This document shows, piece by piece, positions 24,927 through 33,431 of a DNA stretch of 64,000 bases (positions within the stretch are counted from its first letter, which is position 1; every line of letters begins with the position of its first letter). The stretch is from Pelotomaculum sp. UBA1371 (GTDB lineage Bacteria; Bacillota; Desulfotomaculia; Desulfotomaculales; Pelotomaculaceae): contig DBRJ01000004.1 of NCBI GenBank assembly GCA_002305915.1, positions 154,742-218,741 on the forward strand. The letters run 5' to 3'. The position numbers and the translations under genes were made by a program. The notes under the pieces are model-generated. The model was not told where the DNA came from. It worked only from the letters and a program-made list of their open reading frames with translations, and searched no databases.

Positions 24927-26513
24927 ATGACCTTAAAAGACAGTGTTAGTTTCGGAGACCTGGTAATAAACAGGCGTATAGCCCAGGCTCTCACAGATAT
25001 GGGCTTCGAGGAGCCGACCCCCATCCAGCAAAAAGCTATCCCCTTGCTTTTTGAAGGAAAGGACGTAATTGGACAGGCCCAGACCGGTACAGGAAAAACA
25101 GCGGCCTTCGGCATTCCAATTGTGGAAATGGTAAATACCCGTTATGGAGTACAAGCCCTGATCGTAACCCCCACCAGGGAACTGGCTATCCAGGTTGCCG
25201 AAGAGATTTCCAGAATCGGCAAGTACCGCCGGGTACGGACACTGCCGATCTACGGGGGACAATCCATCGACCGCCAGATCAGGACCCTGAGGCAGGGAGT
25301 GCAGGTGGTAATCGGCACCCCCGGCCGGCTCCTGGACCACTTGAACAGGAAAACCCTGAACCTTCAAAACATCAAGATGGTTGTGCTGGATGAAGCAGAT
25401 GAAATGCTGGACATGGGCTTTATCGAAGATATCGAGGCAATCCTGCAGGCAACGCCCCCGTCCCGGCAGACCATGCTGTTTTCCGCAACAATGCCCGAGG
25501 AAATCCGCCGCCTTTCTAAAAAGTACCTGCAGTCTCCGGACTTTGTAACTGTGAGTAAAAACAACCTCACGGTCCCCCAGATTGAACAGGTTATTTACGA
25601 AACACGTGAGCCTAAAAAACTGGAGAGCCTTTGCCGGATCCTGGACACAACCAGCATTTCCCTGTCAATCATTTTTTGCAGAACAAAGCGCGGTGTGGAT
25701 GAACTGGTGGCAAGCCTGCAGGCCAGGGGATATCCCGCCGCCGCCCTGCACGGAGACTTAAGCCAGTATCAGCGCAATCATGTCATGAGGCAGTTCCGGA
25801 CAGGTCAGATCGACCACCTGGTAGCAACCGACGTTGCCGCCCGGGGCCTTGATGTTGAAAATGTCACTCATGTAATCAATTATGATATTCCCCAGGACCC
25901 GGAGTTTTACGTGCACCGGATCGGACGCACGGGACGCGCCGGTAAAAGCGGTGTAGCCATTACCCTGGTCAGCCCCCGGGACTACAAACAAATCAGGCTT
26001 ATTGAAAACCTTACCAAAACACGTATTCGCAGGGATAAACTCCCTTCCCTGGCAGATGTTCAAGAACGTCAAAAGGAAGGAATCAGAGAAAGGCTGCAAC
26101 GAATGCTGGATGCCGGAAGGCTCGCCTATTACCGCAATATCGTAGATACCCTGGTCGATGATTACGACCCCATGGATATAGCCGCTGCAGCTTTAAAACT
26201 CTCCCTGGACCTGGATCAAAGGGAGGAAGACCTGGCCGTAGAGTCTTTCGGTAATACCGGAGCCCGTCCCGGTATGGTCCGATTGTTCATGACCATCGGC
26301 AGAAAGAACAATATTTCACCGGCCGACCTGGTGCGCACGCTTGTGGATGAAACGGCTATCCCCGAAAACAGCATCGGCAACATCAATATATATGAGACAT
26401 TTTCCTTCGTCGAAGTGCCGGAGGAATGGGCCAACTACGTCATCAGCTGCTTACACCGCCAAACTGTCAGGGGAAGGCGGATTAGCGTCGAACCTGCCCG
26501 TGGCAGGAGTTAG
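24927..26513 (+). CDS. DEAD-box RNA helicase with DbpA-type RNA-binding domain
   Basis: Unwinds RNA duplexes in ribosome assembly, mRNA decay or cold adaptation. In 528 residues: Q motif (GFEEPTPIQ), motif I AQTGTGKT, motif II DEAD, motif III SAT, motif VI HRIGRTGRAG, then a C-terminal DbpA RRM-like domain (about 445-525). The start ATG follows AAAAGGAG. Of the known types it is closest to DeaD/CsdA/CshA-like proteins; the RNA target cannot be read from the sequence. It lies between cinA and recA, an insertion relative to B. subtilis. Confidence 0.92.
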   Translation: MTLKDSVSFGDLVINRRIAQALTDMGFEEPTPIQQKAIPLLFEGKDVIGQAQTGTGKTAAFGIPIVEMVNTRYGVQALIVTPTRELAIQVAEEISRIGKYRRVRTLPIYGGQSIDRQIRTLRQGVQVVIGTPGRLLDHLNRKTLNLQNIKMVVLDEADEMLDMGFIEDIEAILQATPPSRQTMLFSATMPEEIRRLSKKYLQSPDFVTVSKNNLTVPQIEQVIYETREPKKLESLCRILDTTSISLSIIFCRTKRGVDELVASLQARGYPAAALHGDLSQYQRNHVMRQFRTGQIDHLVATDVAARGLDVENVTHVINYDIPQDPEFYVHRIGRTGRAGKSGVAITLVSPRDYKQIRLIENLTKTRIRRDKLPSLADVQERQKEGIRERLQRMLDAGRLAYYRNIVDTLVDDYDPMDIAAAALKLSLDLDQREEDLAVESFGNTGARPGMVRLFMTIGRKNNISPADLVRTLVDETAIPENSIGNINIYETFSFVEVPEEWANYVISCLHRQTVRGRRISVEPARGRS

Positions 26514-26516
26514 GAC

Positions 26517-26552
26517 AAAGAAGCAGGCCTGTTCAAGGACTGCTTCTTTTTT
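26517..26552 (+). terminator. Terminator after the helicase gene
   Basis: AAAGAAGCAG (26517-26526) pairs with CTGCTTCTTT (26540-26549), followed by a T-run. Confidence 0.85.
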
Positions 26553-26574
26553 GCTGAATTTATTTATATTTCCA

Positions 26575-26603
26575 TTGACATAAACCAAATATCACCATAT
26601 AAT
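26575..26603 (+). promoter_or_regulatory. Consensus sigma-A promoter of recA
   Basis: A perfect TTGACA (26575-26580), 17-base spacer and perfect TATAAT (26598-26603). A consensus promoter like this needs a repressor, which fits the SOS box directly downstream. Confidence 0.92.
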
Positions 26604-26608
26604 AATAA

Positions 26609-26622
26609 CGAACATATGTTTC
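26609..26622 (+). promoter_or_regulatory. LexA operator (SOS box) of recA
   Basis: CGAACATATGTTTC matches the Gram-positive LexA box (CGAAC, four bases, GTTCG/GTTYC). It covers the predicted transcription start, so LexA would block initiation until DNA damage. Confidence 0.88.
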
Positions 26623-26660
26623 TGATCTTAAATCAAACTAAAATTAAGGAGGGGATACTT

Positions 26661-27704
26661 TTGTCGGACAAACAGAAAGCTTTGGACCTGGCTCTGACGC
26701 AAATTGAGCGGCAGTTTGGCAAAGGCTCGATTATGAAGCTTGGAGAAGCTTCAGCCAAGTTAAATGTGGAAGTCATCCCAACCGGCACCCTGTCCCTGGA
26801 CATAGCCCTGGGAGTAGGGGGCATACCGCGGGGCCGGGTTATTGAAATATTCGGGCCTGAATCATCCGGCAAAACAACTGTCGCCCTCCACATTATCGCC
26901 GAATCACAAAAGATGGGCGGAATTGCAGCTTTTGTCGACGCGGAACACGCGCTTGATCCCGTTTACGCCAGAAATTTGGGTGTGGACATTGAAAACCTGC
27001 TGGTATCTCAGCCGGATACCGGTGAGCAAGCCCTGGAAATTGCAGAAGCCCTGGTGCGCAGCGGAGCAATTGATGTAATCGTTGTGGACAGCGTGGCTGC
27101 GCTGGTACCCAGGGCTGAAATTGAGGGTGAGATGGGAGATGCCCATGTGGGGCTGCAGGCCCGCCTGATGTCCCAGGCCCTGCGCAAGCTGGCCGGGGCT
27201 ATCAGCAAATCCAGGACCACTGTGGTTTTCATTAACCAGATTCGCGAAAAGGTAGGAGTAATCTACGGGTCGCCTGAGACTACCACAGGGGGCCGGGCCC
27301 TGAAGTTTTACGCATCAATCCGGCTGGAAGTACGCAAGCAGGAAAATATCAAGCAGGGCACAGATATTATCGGAAACCGCACCCGGGTTAAAGTTGTGAA
27401 GAATAAAGTTGCCCCACCTTTTAAACAGGCTGATTTTGATATTATGTACGGCTTCGGCATATCCAGGGAGGGAAGCATCCTGGACGTTGCCGCCGAACTG
27501 GGTGTTATCTCCAAAAGCGGAGCCTGGTATTCTTACGGAGATGAAAGGCTCGGACAGGGCAGGGAAAATGTCAAGGAGTACCTTAGAGAACACCCCGAAA
27601 TAACCAGGGAAGTCGAACTTAAAATCCGGCAGGCTCTGAATATCGCCGGAATGAAAGCAGCACCCCCTGTAACTGCACCCCAGGAAAGCAGCACAGCCAA
27701 GTGA
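26661..27704 (+). CDS. recA: Recombinase RecA
   Basis: Catalyses strand exchange and stimulates LexA self-cleavage. The 347 residues show the N-terminal polymerisation motif, Walker A GPESSGKT, the VAALVPRAE region, and the L2 segment INQIREKVG. TTG 26661 is chosen because AAGGAGGGG precedes it and it gives the family length; the frame open from ATG 26616 overlaps the SOS box region. recX overlaps its stop codon. Confidence 0.97.
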   Translation: MSDKQKALDLALTQIERQFGKGSIMKLGEASAKLNVEVIPTGTLSLDIALGVGGIPRGRVIEIFGPESSGKTTVALHIIAESQKMGGIAAFVDAEHALDPVYARNLGVDIENLLVSQPDTGEQALEIAEALVRSGAIDVIVVDSVAALVPRAEIEGEMGDAHVGLQARLMSQALRKLAGAISKSRTTVVFINQIREKVGVIYGSPETTTGGRALKFYASIRLEVRKQENIKQGTDIIGNRTRVKVVKNKVAPPFKQADFDIMYGFGISREGSILDVAAELGVISKSGAWYSYGDERLGQGRENVKEYLREHPEITREVELKIRQALNIAGMKAAPPVTAPQESSTAK

Positions 27705-28183
27705 ATAAGGAAACCAAACAAGCCATGACCTGTGCCTGTAAACTCCTGACTACCCGCCGGCGGACACGGAGAGAGCTGGAAGTCCACCTTGGGCGCAAGG
27801 GCTTTTCTTCAGAAGTAATATCCCTGGTTCTGGAGAAACTGGAGCATTACGGTTATCTTGACGATAAGACCTTCGCCCGCCTTTGGGTGGAACAAAGGCT
27901 GGCCAAAAGAGGCCTGGCCAGATTAAAAAGCGAATTAAAGGAAAAGGGTGTGGAACCCGGGCTTATTTCTGAAATTATGTCAGAGCTGGAGCCAGAAGCT
28001 GAATACAACGCAGCTATGGCTCTGGCACTAAAGAAAGTTCAGAAATCAGGAGGCTGCTATCCCTTTCCCCGGATGGCGGGCTTTCTCCAACGCAGAGGAT
28101 TTTCCTTTGAAATCATCGGCAGGATCTGCCGGGCGCTAACAGATAGCAGGATTTTATCGGACCCGACAGATTCACAGTGTTAA
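27701..28183 (+). CDS. recX: RecX regulatory protein
   Basis: Modulates RecA filaments. The 160-residue helical protein has the repeated RecX pattern, including RRRTRRELEVHLGRKGF and GYLDDKTFARLWVEQR. GTG 27701 overlaps the recA TGA in a GTGA arrangement, so it is coupled to recA and shares its SOS control. Confidence 0.9.
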   Translation: MNKETKQAMTCACKLLTTRRRTRRELEVHLGRKGFSSEVISLVLEKLEHYGYLDDKTFARLWVEQRLAKRGLARLKSELKEKGVEPGLISEIMSELEPEAEYNAAMALALKKVQKSGGCYPFPRMAGFLQRRGFSFEIIGRICRALTDSRILSDPTDSQC

Positions 28184-28264
28184 AACCGGGTAATCCATTT
28201 TCACGGAAAATACAGAAATCCCGGGCAACAAAGCAGGTGTATAAGTTTGGCAAAGGTGTTTAGC

Positions 28265-28293
28265 TTGACAGTTTTTAAAAAAACCTGTACAAT
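28265..28293 (+). promoter_or_regulatory. Strong sigma-A promoter of the small RNA upstream of rny
   Basis: TTGACA (28265-28270), 17-base spacer, TACAAT (28288-28293). The predicted start is about 28300, immediately before the 5' arm of a long-range stem. No good ribosome-binding site follows until 28532. Confidence 0.85.
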
Positions 28294-28299
28294 TAAGGC

Positions 28300-28502
28300 T
28301 GGTAGAAAATAGAATTGGATACCACTGTACGGGTTTTATTATAGATAAAGTCCAATACTTACTGAAGTAGGAGCCTGGCCGGGAGTTTACTCGCCGGCTG
28401 TTAGAATAGTGCCCATTTAAGGGGCTGCTATTTTCTTACTGTAGTTTGGACAAGCAAAAGTGGTACTGTTCTATTTTTACCGAGTTTGACTCGGTTTTTT
28501 TT
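28300..28502 (+). ncRNA. Structured ~200-nt RNA, 6S-like candidate
   Basis: A strong promoter and a strong terminator bracket about 200 bases with no convincing frame. The ends pair: 28301-28314 with 28469-28481, continued by TACCACT/AGTGGTA (28320-28326 with 28459-28465). An asymmetric open bubble follows (23 bases on the 5' side, 7 on the 3' side), then GTCCAA/TTGGAC (28350-28355 with 28446-28451) and a second stem (28361-28371 with 28435-28445). The head holds two hairpins (28378-28398 and 28404-28433). A rod with a closing stem and large central bubble is the 6S RNA plan, which mimics an open promoter and binds sigma-A RNA polymerase; the forked head is less typical. Alternatively it is a terminated rny leader. 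Structures were paired by eye. Confidence 0.6.
28479..28502 (+). terminator. Terminator of the small RNA
   Basis: CCGAGT (28480-28485) and ACTCGG (28489-28494) form a 6-bp stem with a 3-base loop, followed by eight T residues. It lies 30 bases before the rny ribosome-binding site. Confidence 0.88.
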
Positions 28503-28550
28503 GTTATGTAATGAGGACAAAATTGAATTTACAAGGAGGTGAGAACGCAT

Positions 28551-30086
28551 ATGGATCACATTATTCTTATTGCAACAGGAGTTGCACTCGCGGCTTTTGC
28601 CGTAGGATATTTTGTAAGGAAATTGCTGGCAGAGGCCAAAATAGCCTCCGCCGAATCCGAAGCAAAAAAGATTTTAGATGAAGCTGAAAAGGATGCCGAA
28701 GCCAAGAAAAGGGAAGCTATACTCGAGGCCAAGGAAGAAGTATTAAAGCTTCGCAATGACATTGAAAGGGAAAACCGTGAACGAAGATCGGAGCTGCAAA
28801 GATTAGAGCGTCGCCTCGTTCAAAAGGAAGAAACCCTGGACCGTAAAGTTGATACCATTGAGAAAAAGGAGGAGAATCTCAGCCGTAAAGAAGCAGAGAT
28901 CGAAGTAACCAGAGCACAGCTAACGGCGCTTTACAGCCGTCAAGTTGCTGAACTGGAGCGCATATCAGGTCTTACTTCAGAAGAGGCAAAGCAGATTCTG
29001 CTATCAGACATTGAAAAGGAAATTCAGCATGAAGCGGCCCTGATGATTAAAGAAATTGAAAACAAGGCCAAAGAAGAAGGGGATAAACGCGCACGTGAAA
29101 TTATTTCTCTGGCCATACAAAGGTGTGCCGCCGACCACGTTGCCGAAGCTACTGTAGCCGTAATACCCCTGCCCGGCGATGAAATGAAAGGCCGGATTAT
29201 AGGCCGTGAAGGTCGGAACATACGTGCTTTTGAAACATTAACCGGCATTGACCTTATTATTGACGACACGCCCGAGGCTGTAATTCTGTCCGGGTTCGAC
29301 CCGATTCGCAGAGAGGTGGCCCGGATTGCCCTGGAAAAGCTGATCATCGACGGCAGAATTCATCCTGCCCGCATTGAAGAGATGGTTGAAAAGGCTCAGA
29401 AAGAAGTTAATACTCAGATCAGGGAGGCTGGCGAACAGGCTACTTTTGATGCTGGTGTGCACGGAATTCATCCCGAGTTGATTATTCTTCTGGGACGCTT
29501 GAAGTTCCGTACAAGTTACGGGCAAAATGTCCTAAAACATTCTATCGAGGTCGCCCATCTTTGCGGCTTGATGGCAGCGGAACTGGGCATTGATGTTCAA
29601 ATAGCCAAAAGAGCTGGTTTGCTGCACGACATCGGTAAAGCTGTGGACCACGAGGTAGAGGGTCCCCATGTCGCCATTGGGGTTGACCTGGCCAAAAAAT
29701 ACCGTGAAACACCCGAGATCATTCACGCTATTGCCGCCCACCATGGTGACGAAGAACCTCAAACTATCATAGCTGTACTGGTACAGGCAGCTGACGCTGT
29801 TTCGGCGGCAAGGCCGGGAGCCCGCAGGGAAACACTGGAGGCCTATATTAAACGTCTTACCAAACTTGAAGAAATTGCAAGCTCCTTTGAAGGAGTCGAT
29901 AAATCTTTTGCAATCCAGGCTGGACGGGAAATCCGGATTATGGTTAAGCCCGACAAGGTAGATGACCTTGGCGCTATTCGCCTGGTGAGAAATATAACAA
30001 AAAAAATCGAAAGCGAACTGGATTACCCTGGTCAAATTAAGGTTGTCATTATCAGGGAAACCCGGGTTGTGGAATATGCGAAATAG
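28551..30086 (+). CDS. rny: Ribonuclease Y
   Basis: The membrane-bound endoribonuclease that starts mRNA decay in many Gram-positive bacteria. In 511 residues: an N-terminal membrane helix (about 3-22), a long charged coiled coil (about 25-190), a KH RNA-binding domain (GRIIGREGRNIRAFE) and an HD phosphohydrolase domain with the HD pair in LLHDIGKAVDHE. ATG 28551 is 8 bases after AAGGAGGTGA. The order recA-rny-ymdB-spoVS is the same as in B. subtilis. Confidence 0.96.
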   Translation: MDHIILIATGVALAAFAVGYFVRKLLAEAKIASAESEAKKILDEAEKDAEAKKREAILEAKEEVLKLRNDIERENRERRSELQRLERRLVQKEETLDRKVDTIEKKEENLSRKEAEIEVTRAQLTALYSRQVAELERISGLTSEEAKQILLSDIEKEIQHEAALMIKEIENKAKEEGDKRAREIISLAIQRCAADHVAEATVAVIPLPGDEMKGRIIGREGRNIRAFETLTGIDLIIDDTPEAVILSGFDPIRREVARIALEKLIIDGRIHPARIEEMVEKAQKEVNTQIREAGEQATFDAGVHGIHPELIILLGRLKFRTSYGQNVLKHSIEVAHLCGLMAAELGIDVQIAKRAGLLHDIGKAVDHEVEGPHVAIGVDLAKKYRETPEIIHAIAAHHGDEEPQTIIAVLVQAADAVSAARPGARRETLEAYIKRLTKLEEIASSFEGVDKSFAIQAGREIRIMVKPDKVDDLGAIRLVRNITKKIESELDYPGQIKVVIIRETRVVEYAK

Positions 30087-30097
30087 TTTAAAATTAA

Positions 30098-30134
30098 AGA
30101 AACGGCCTTACACCATGAAGGCCGTTTCTCATTA
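30098..30134 (+). terminator. Terminator after rny
   Basis: A perfect 11-bp stem (30099-30109 with 30118-30128) around an 8-base loop, followed by a T-poor tail (CTCATTAAATTT). Confidence 0.7.
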
Positions 30135-30328
30135 AATTTACAAAGTTTTTTTCCTTAACCTTAAAAAACCCTGGTTCATCATCAATTAATTCTCATTTTA
30201 GCCATGTTTCTAACCCGATATTGGTCTTTAAAAGAGTTTTTTTTGTAAACCCTTAAAAAAAAGCAGGAATACTTTATTGAAAGCAGAATCTCTATTTATT
30301 CAGCAGGTTCTTAAGGAAGGTGACAACA

Positions 30329-30850
30329 TTGGGATTCCGCTATAAGGGCAACAGGAACAATGTAACAGACAGCGTTGGCCTGTTGATCTCCATTCTATTA
30401 CGTTACCCGGAAGTAGCTACGATTAATTTTGATCCTGATCACCATTTATTGAAGTTTACCTTTATATACTTACAGGTTCTAGGGAATAATGAACTTAAAA
30501 CCATTAAAGAAAAATTGCTGGACAGCATCGAGGTATACAATCACCTGGAGGGAAAAGAGACGAGATTTGTCTCCCTGACTCACCAGGTCTGCGGCAACCT
30601 CACCCTGCTTGAGGTGCAACGGGATGTAGATACTCTCGCCCAGGAAGAAATAACCCTGATTGTTGAACTGTTTCGCCAACACCTCAATACCAACCTTGTT
30701 ACGGAGGATAATGAACAGTTAATTGAAGAAGACCTGCTGGCCCAGGAAGAAATGATTGATCACATGTTGGAGAGCATCAAGGATTCGACCGAGGATAAAT
30801 GTCTCTTTGCCTTCCGCGAGGAAGGAAAGGTTCTGGTATTTAACAAATAA
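30329..30850 (+). CDS. Hypothetical protein between rny and ymdB
   Basis: A 173-residue acidic protein that I do not recognise. It starts at TTG 30329 behind AAGGAAGGTGA and is separated from ymdB by 14 bases, so it is probably co-transcribed with it. Seen: an N-terminal mixed alpha/beta part with repeated leucines (about 15-65) and a C-terminal acidic helical part (about 100-160). No membrane segment, cysteine cluster or nucleotide motif is visible. The neighbours suggest a role in RNA turnover or sporulation timing, but this is only association. Confidence 0.7.
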   Translation: MGFRYKGNRNNVTDSVGLLISILLRYPEVATINFDPDHHLLKFTFIYLQVLGNNELKTIKEKLLDSIEVYNHLEGKETRFVSLTHQVCGNLTLLEVQRDVDTLAQEEITLIVELFRQHLNTNLVTEDNEQLIEEDLLAQEEMIDHMLESIKDSTEDKCLFAFREEGKVLVFNK

Positions 30851-30864
30851 CAGGAGGAAACCTC

Positions 30865-31647
30865 TTGCGCCTGCTGATGATTGGTGATATTGTAGGACGT
30901 TCCGGTCGTCGTGCCATCAAGGGTAATCTAAGCGAATTGAAAAGGGAATTTGATCTTGATTTAATCATTGCTAACGGCGAAAATGCCGCCGGAGGCAGCG
31001 GGATCACAAAGGACGTTGCTCAGGAACTGTTTTTTGCAGGGGTGGACGTTCTGACCATGGGCAACCACGTCTGGAATATCAAAGAGGCCTACGAATACAT
31101 AAACCGTGAATCAAGAATTATCCGGCCGGCAAATTATCCGCCAGGTACGCCTGGGACTGGTTCCAATGTTTTCGAGACCCGGCGGAAGGTAAAGGTTGCT
31201 GTAATCAACCTGGCCGGGCGGGTTTTCCTTCAGTCTCTTGACTGCCCCTTCAGAAAGGTGGATGAAATTCTGCCCGAGGTCAAAAAGGCGGCGCAAGTTG
31301 TAGTGGTGGATTTTCACGCCGAGGCTACTTCAGAAAAAATTGCCATGGGATGGTACCTGGCAGGTAGAGTATCCGCTGTAGTGGGTACCCATACCCATGT
31401 GCAAACCGCAGACGAACGCATTTTACCGGGGGGAACCGCTTATATAACAGACCTGGGTATGACCGGGCCTTTGGATTCCGTGCTTGGAGTAAAAAAGGAA
31501 ATAATTATAGAAAAATTTAAATCCCAACTCCCCCAACGCTTTGTAGTCGCCTCCGGTCCGTATCAATTTAACGCCGTTATTATTGATATTGATGAGTATA
31601 CAGGCGAGGCAAATTTCATCCAACGGATCCAAAACTACGAAGAATGA
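30865..31647 (+). CDS. ymdB: YmdB family 2',3'-cyclic nucleotide phosphodiesterase
   Basis: A di-metal phosphoesterase; in B. subtilis YmdB influences biofilm and nanotube gene expression. The 260 residues show the family metal ligands GDIVG at the N-terminus, NGENAA, MGNHVW, DFHAEATSEK and GTHTHVQTAD. TTG 30865 follows CAGGAGG. Confidence 0.93.
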   Translation: MRLLMIGDIVGRSGRRAIKGNLSELKREFDLDLIIANGENAAGGSGITKDVAQELFFAGVDVLTMGNHVWNIKEAYEYINRESRIIRPANYPPGTPGTGSNVFETRRKVKVAVINLAGRVFLQSLDCPFRKVDEILPEVKKAAQVVVVDFHAEATSEKIAMGWYLAGRVSAVVGTHTHVQTADERILPGGTAYITDLGMTGPLDSVLGVKKEIIIEKFKSQLPQRFVVASGPYQFNAVIIDIDEYTGEANFIQRIQNYEE

Positions 31648-31753
31648 TTGGCTTTAAGTCCTTATAAATGAAACCCTTTAAAGGAGCAGGCCCGCGCTGG
31701 TAGATTCCGGCTTTTCAAACGCTTTTGCAGGACTCAAATTTTTCAACCCGGCA

Positions 31754-31782
31754 AAAGGTATTTTATATCCATTAGCGAATAT
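31754..31782 (+). promoter_or_regulatory. Probable sigma-H promoter of spoVS
   Basis: AAAGGTATT (31754-31762), an 11-base spacer and AGCGAATAT (31774-31782) fit the sigma-H pattern (RnAGGAwww, then RnnGAATww) with a single mismatch. spoVS is a known sigma-H gene in B. subtilis. Confidence 0.75.
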
Positions 31783-31843
31783 AATTTCTGTACAGGGAGT
31801 TCAGGACAACAAAACTATTGACGGTAATAAGGAGGTTGCTCGA

Positions 31844-32104
31844 ATGGAAGTATTAAAGGTTTCAGCAAAGTCCAACCCAAACTCTGTAGCTGGCGCCCTG
31901 GCAGGTGTTCTTCGGGAACGTGGATGTGCAGAAATGCAAGCTATTGGTGCAGGTGCCCTGAATCAGGCCGTAAAAGCAGTAGCAATTGCCAGAGGCTTCG
32001 TAGCACCCAGCGGAGTTGACCTGATCTGTATTCCCGCCTTTACAGACATCATTATCGATGGAGAAGAAAGGACAGCAATCAAGCTGATCGTAGAACCAAG
32101 GTAG
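31844..32104 (+). CDS. spoVS: Stage V sporulation protein S
   Basis: A small Alba-like nucleic-acid-binding protein that affects septation and sporulation. The 86 residues match SpoVS along their whole length (MEVLKVSAKSNPNSVAGALAG at the start). ATG follows AAGGAGG. It has its own promoter and terminator, as in B. subtilis. Confidence 0.97.
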   Translation: MEVLKVSAKSNPNSVAGALAGVLRERGCAEMQAIGAGALNQAVKAVAIARGFVAPSGVDLICIPAFTDIIIDGEERTAIKLIVEPR

Positions 32105-32178
32105 GTTAAGCATGTAGTTAATTAATTGCTTACCGTTTTCTCCCCGTAAGCAAATAATAACGAAATGACTCCTTTGTT

Positions 32179-32203
32179 AAAGCCGCCGAAAATGCGGCTT
32201 TTT
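32179..32203 (+). terminator. Terminator after spoVS
   Basis: AAAGCCGC (32179-32186) pairs with GCGGCTTT (32194-32201), followed by T residues. Confidence 0.85.
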
Positions 32204-32226
32204 ATGTTAGCCCTGTTGCGTATTAT

Positions 32227-32232
32227 TATAAT
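32227..32232 (+). promoter_or_regulatory. Possible -10 element in the spoVS-PHP interval
   Basis: A perfect TATAAT without a clear -35. It would give a leader of about 330 bases containing a CCTGTTG/CAACAGG hairpin (32298-32304 with 32323-32329), before the PHP gene. Apart from that and a possible 37-codon frame, 32204-32568 holds nothing recognisable. Confidence 0.35.
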
Positions 32233-32361
32233 GTGTATAAAATAATTATATTAACTGGTTTAGCCAGGAAAATAACAAGATAAAAAATCAGGGCGTCCTG
32301 TTGTGCGATGCTCTCAGCCTGCAACAGGCAGAACCGGGCGTCGGCCGGTAAAGGTGTAATT

Positions 32362-32475
32362 ATGGGCATTTGTTTGTTGCCGACTTCTCGGGCGGGCCAA
32401 ACCATACTTAATGAGTTACAAACAATCCTGAATAACAAAATATCTTCTATTACACAGGATCTGGTGAAAAGATAG
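32362..32475 (+). CDS. Possible 37-residue peptide
   Basis: ATG 32362 lies 5 bases after AAGGTG and opens a frame to TAG 32475. The product begins MGICLLPTSRAGQ and continues as a probable amphipathic helix. No family is recognised and the stretch may instead be an untranslated leader. Confidence 0.3.
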   Translation: MGICLLPTSRAGQTILNELQTILNNKISSITQDLVKR

Positions 32476-32568
32476 TACCAGGAAAGTATGAAAAAGGATT
32501 TTTTTGTGGGTTTTGAGGGCAGGTATAGTAATGAATAGTGTCGAAATCTATGAGAATAAGGTGATCGC

Positions 32569-33387
32569 ATGCAGGTGGACCTGCACATTCATACTACTTA
32601 TTCAGACGGCATTGATAGTCCGGAGAAGATCGTCTCCCTGGCTAAATCCGCTGGCCTGGGCGCCATTGCCATCACAGACCACGATACCCTGGACGGAGTT
32701 ATTCCTGCTGTAACAGCAGGGCTTCAACAACACCTTGAAGTTATCCCGGGAATTGAGCTCGGTTCTGAATACGGTGGTGAAGAAATTCACATTCTTGGCT
32801 ACCTGATTAAATTGAATCACAAAGAATTCCTTGAAAAACTCTCGCTGTTCCGCAAGACCCGGATCGACCGCATGAAAAAAATGATTCAAAAGCTCCGGAA
32901 CCTCGGTTTTGAGATTGAGCTGGACAGGGTTTTCAAAATTTCAGGGTCAGGCTCCCTGGGGCGTCCGCACCTGGCGACAGCCCTGCTGGAGACGGGCGCA
33001 GTTAAATCCACCGCAGAAGCATTCGATCTCTATATCGGGGCGGGACGCCCGGCCTATGTGCCCCGTTACAAGCTTACCCCTACCGAAGCTATCCAGTTAA
33101 TCCGCTCCGCCGGGGGAGTCCCGGTTCTGGCACACCCGGGATTGAATCATTCCCTGGACCTACTCGGGGAACTGAAGGCAGCAGGACTTGCCGGCCTGGA
33201 AGCCTATCATCCTGCTCACAACCAGGAAAAGACTGCTTATTATGTCAGGTTGGCCGGGGCAAACGGCCTGATCGCAACCGGCGGATCCGATTACCACGGC
33301 CCGGGGCACCTGACCGGATGCAGGCTGGGTTCAAATACCGTACCCTACAGCATTGTGGCTGATTTAAAGAAAAACGCTATAGTTTAG
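32569..33387 (+). CDS. PHP-domain phosphoesterase (RnaAM/TrpH type)
   Basis: Related to E. coli YciV (RNase AM), which removes 5' nucleotides and hydrolyses 3',5'-bisphosphonucleotides. In 272 residues, the metal-binding motifs of the PHP fold are all present: DLHIHTTYSDG, ITDHDT, PGIEL, LAHPG and GGSDYHGPG. The ATG follows AAGGTGAT. No partner gene is adjacent; the aminotransferase gene follows by 44 bases. Confidence 0.85.
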   Translation: MQVDLHIHTTYSDGIDSPEKIVSLAKSAGLGAIAITDHDTLDGVIPAVTAGLQQHLEVIPGIELGSEYGGEEIHILGYLIKLNHKEFLEKLSLFRKTRIDRMKKMIQKLRNLGFEIELDRVFKISGSGSLGRPHLATALLETGAVKSTAEAFDLYIGAGRPAYVPRYKLTPTEAIQLIRSAGGVPVLAHPGLNHSLDLLGELKAAGLAGLEAYHPAHNQEKTAYYVRLAGANGLIATGGSDYHGPGHLTGCRLGSNTVPYSIVADLKKNAIV

Positions 33388-33431
33388 GAGAATAAATTAA
33401 ATTTTTTATTATTCAAAAGGGGATGTAAAAG

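Noticed and set aside
28459..28466. T-box-like GTGGTAC in the leader of rny
   Set aside because: The full T-box consensus and specifier stem are absent; the bases are needed for the closing stem of the small RNA.
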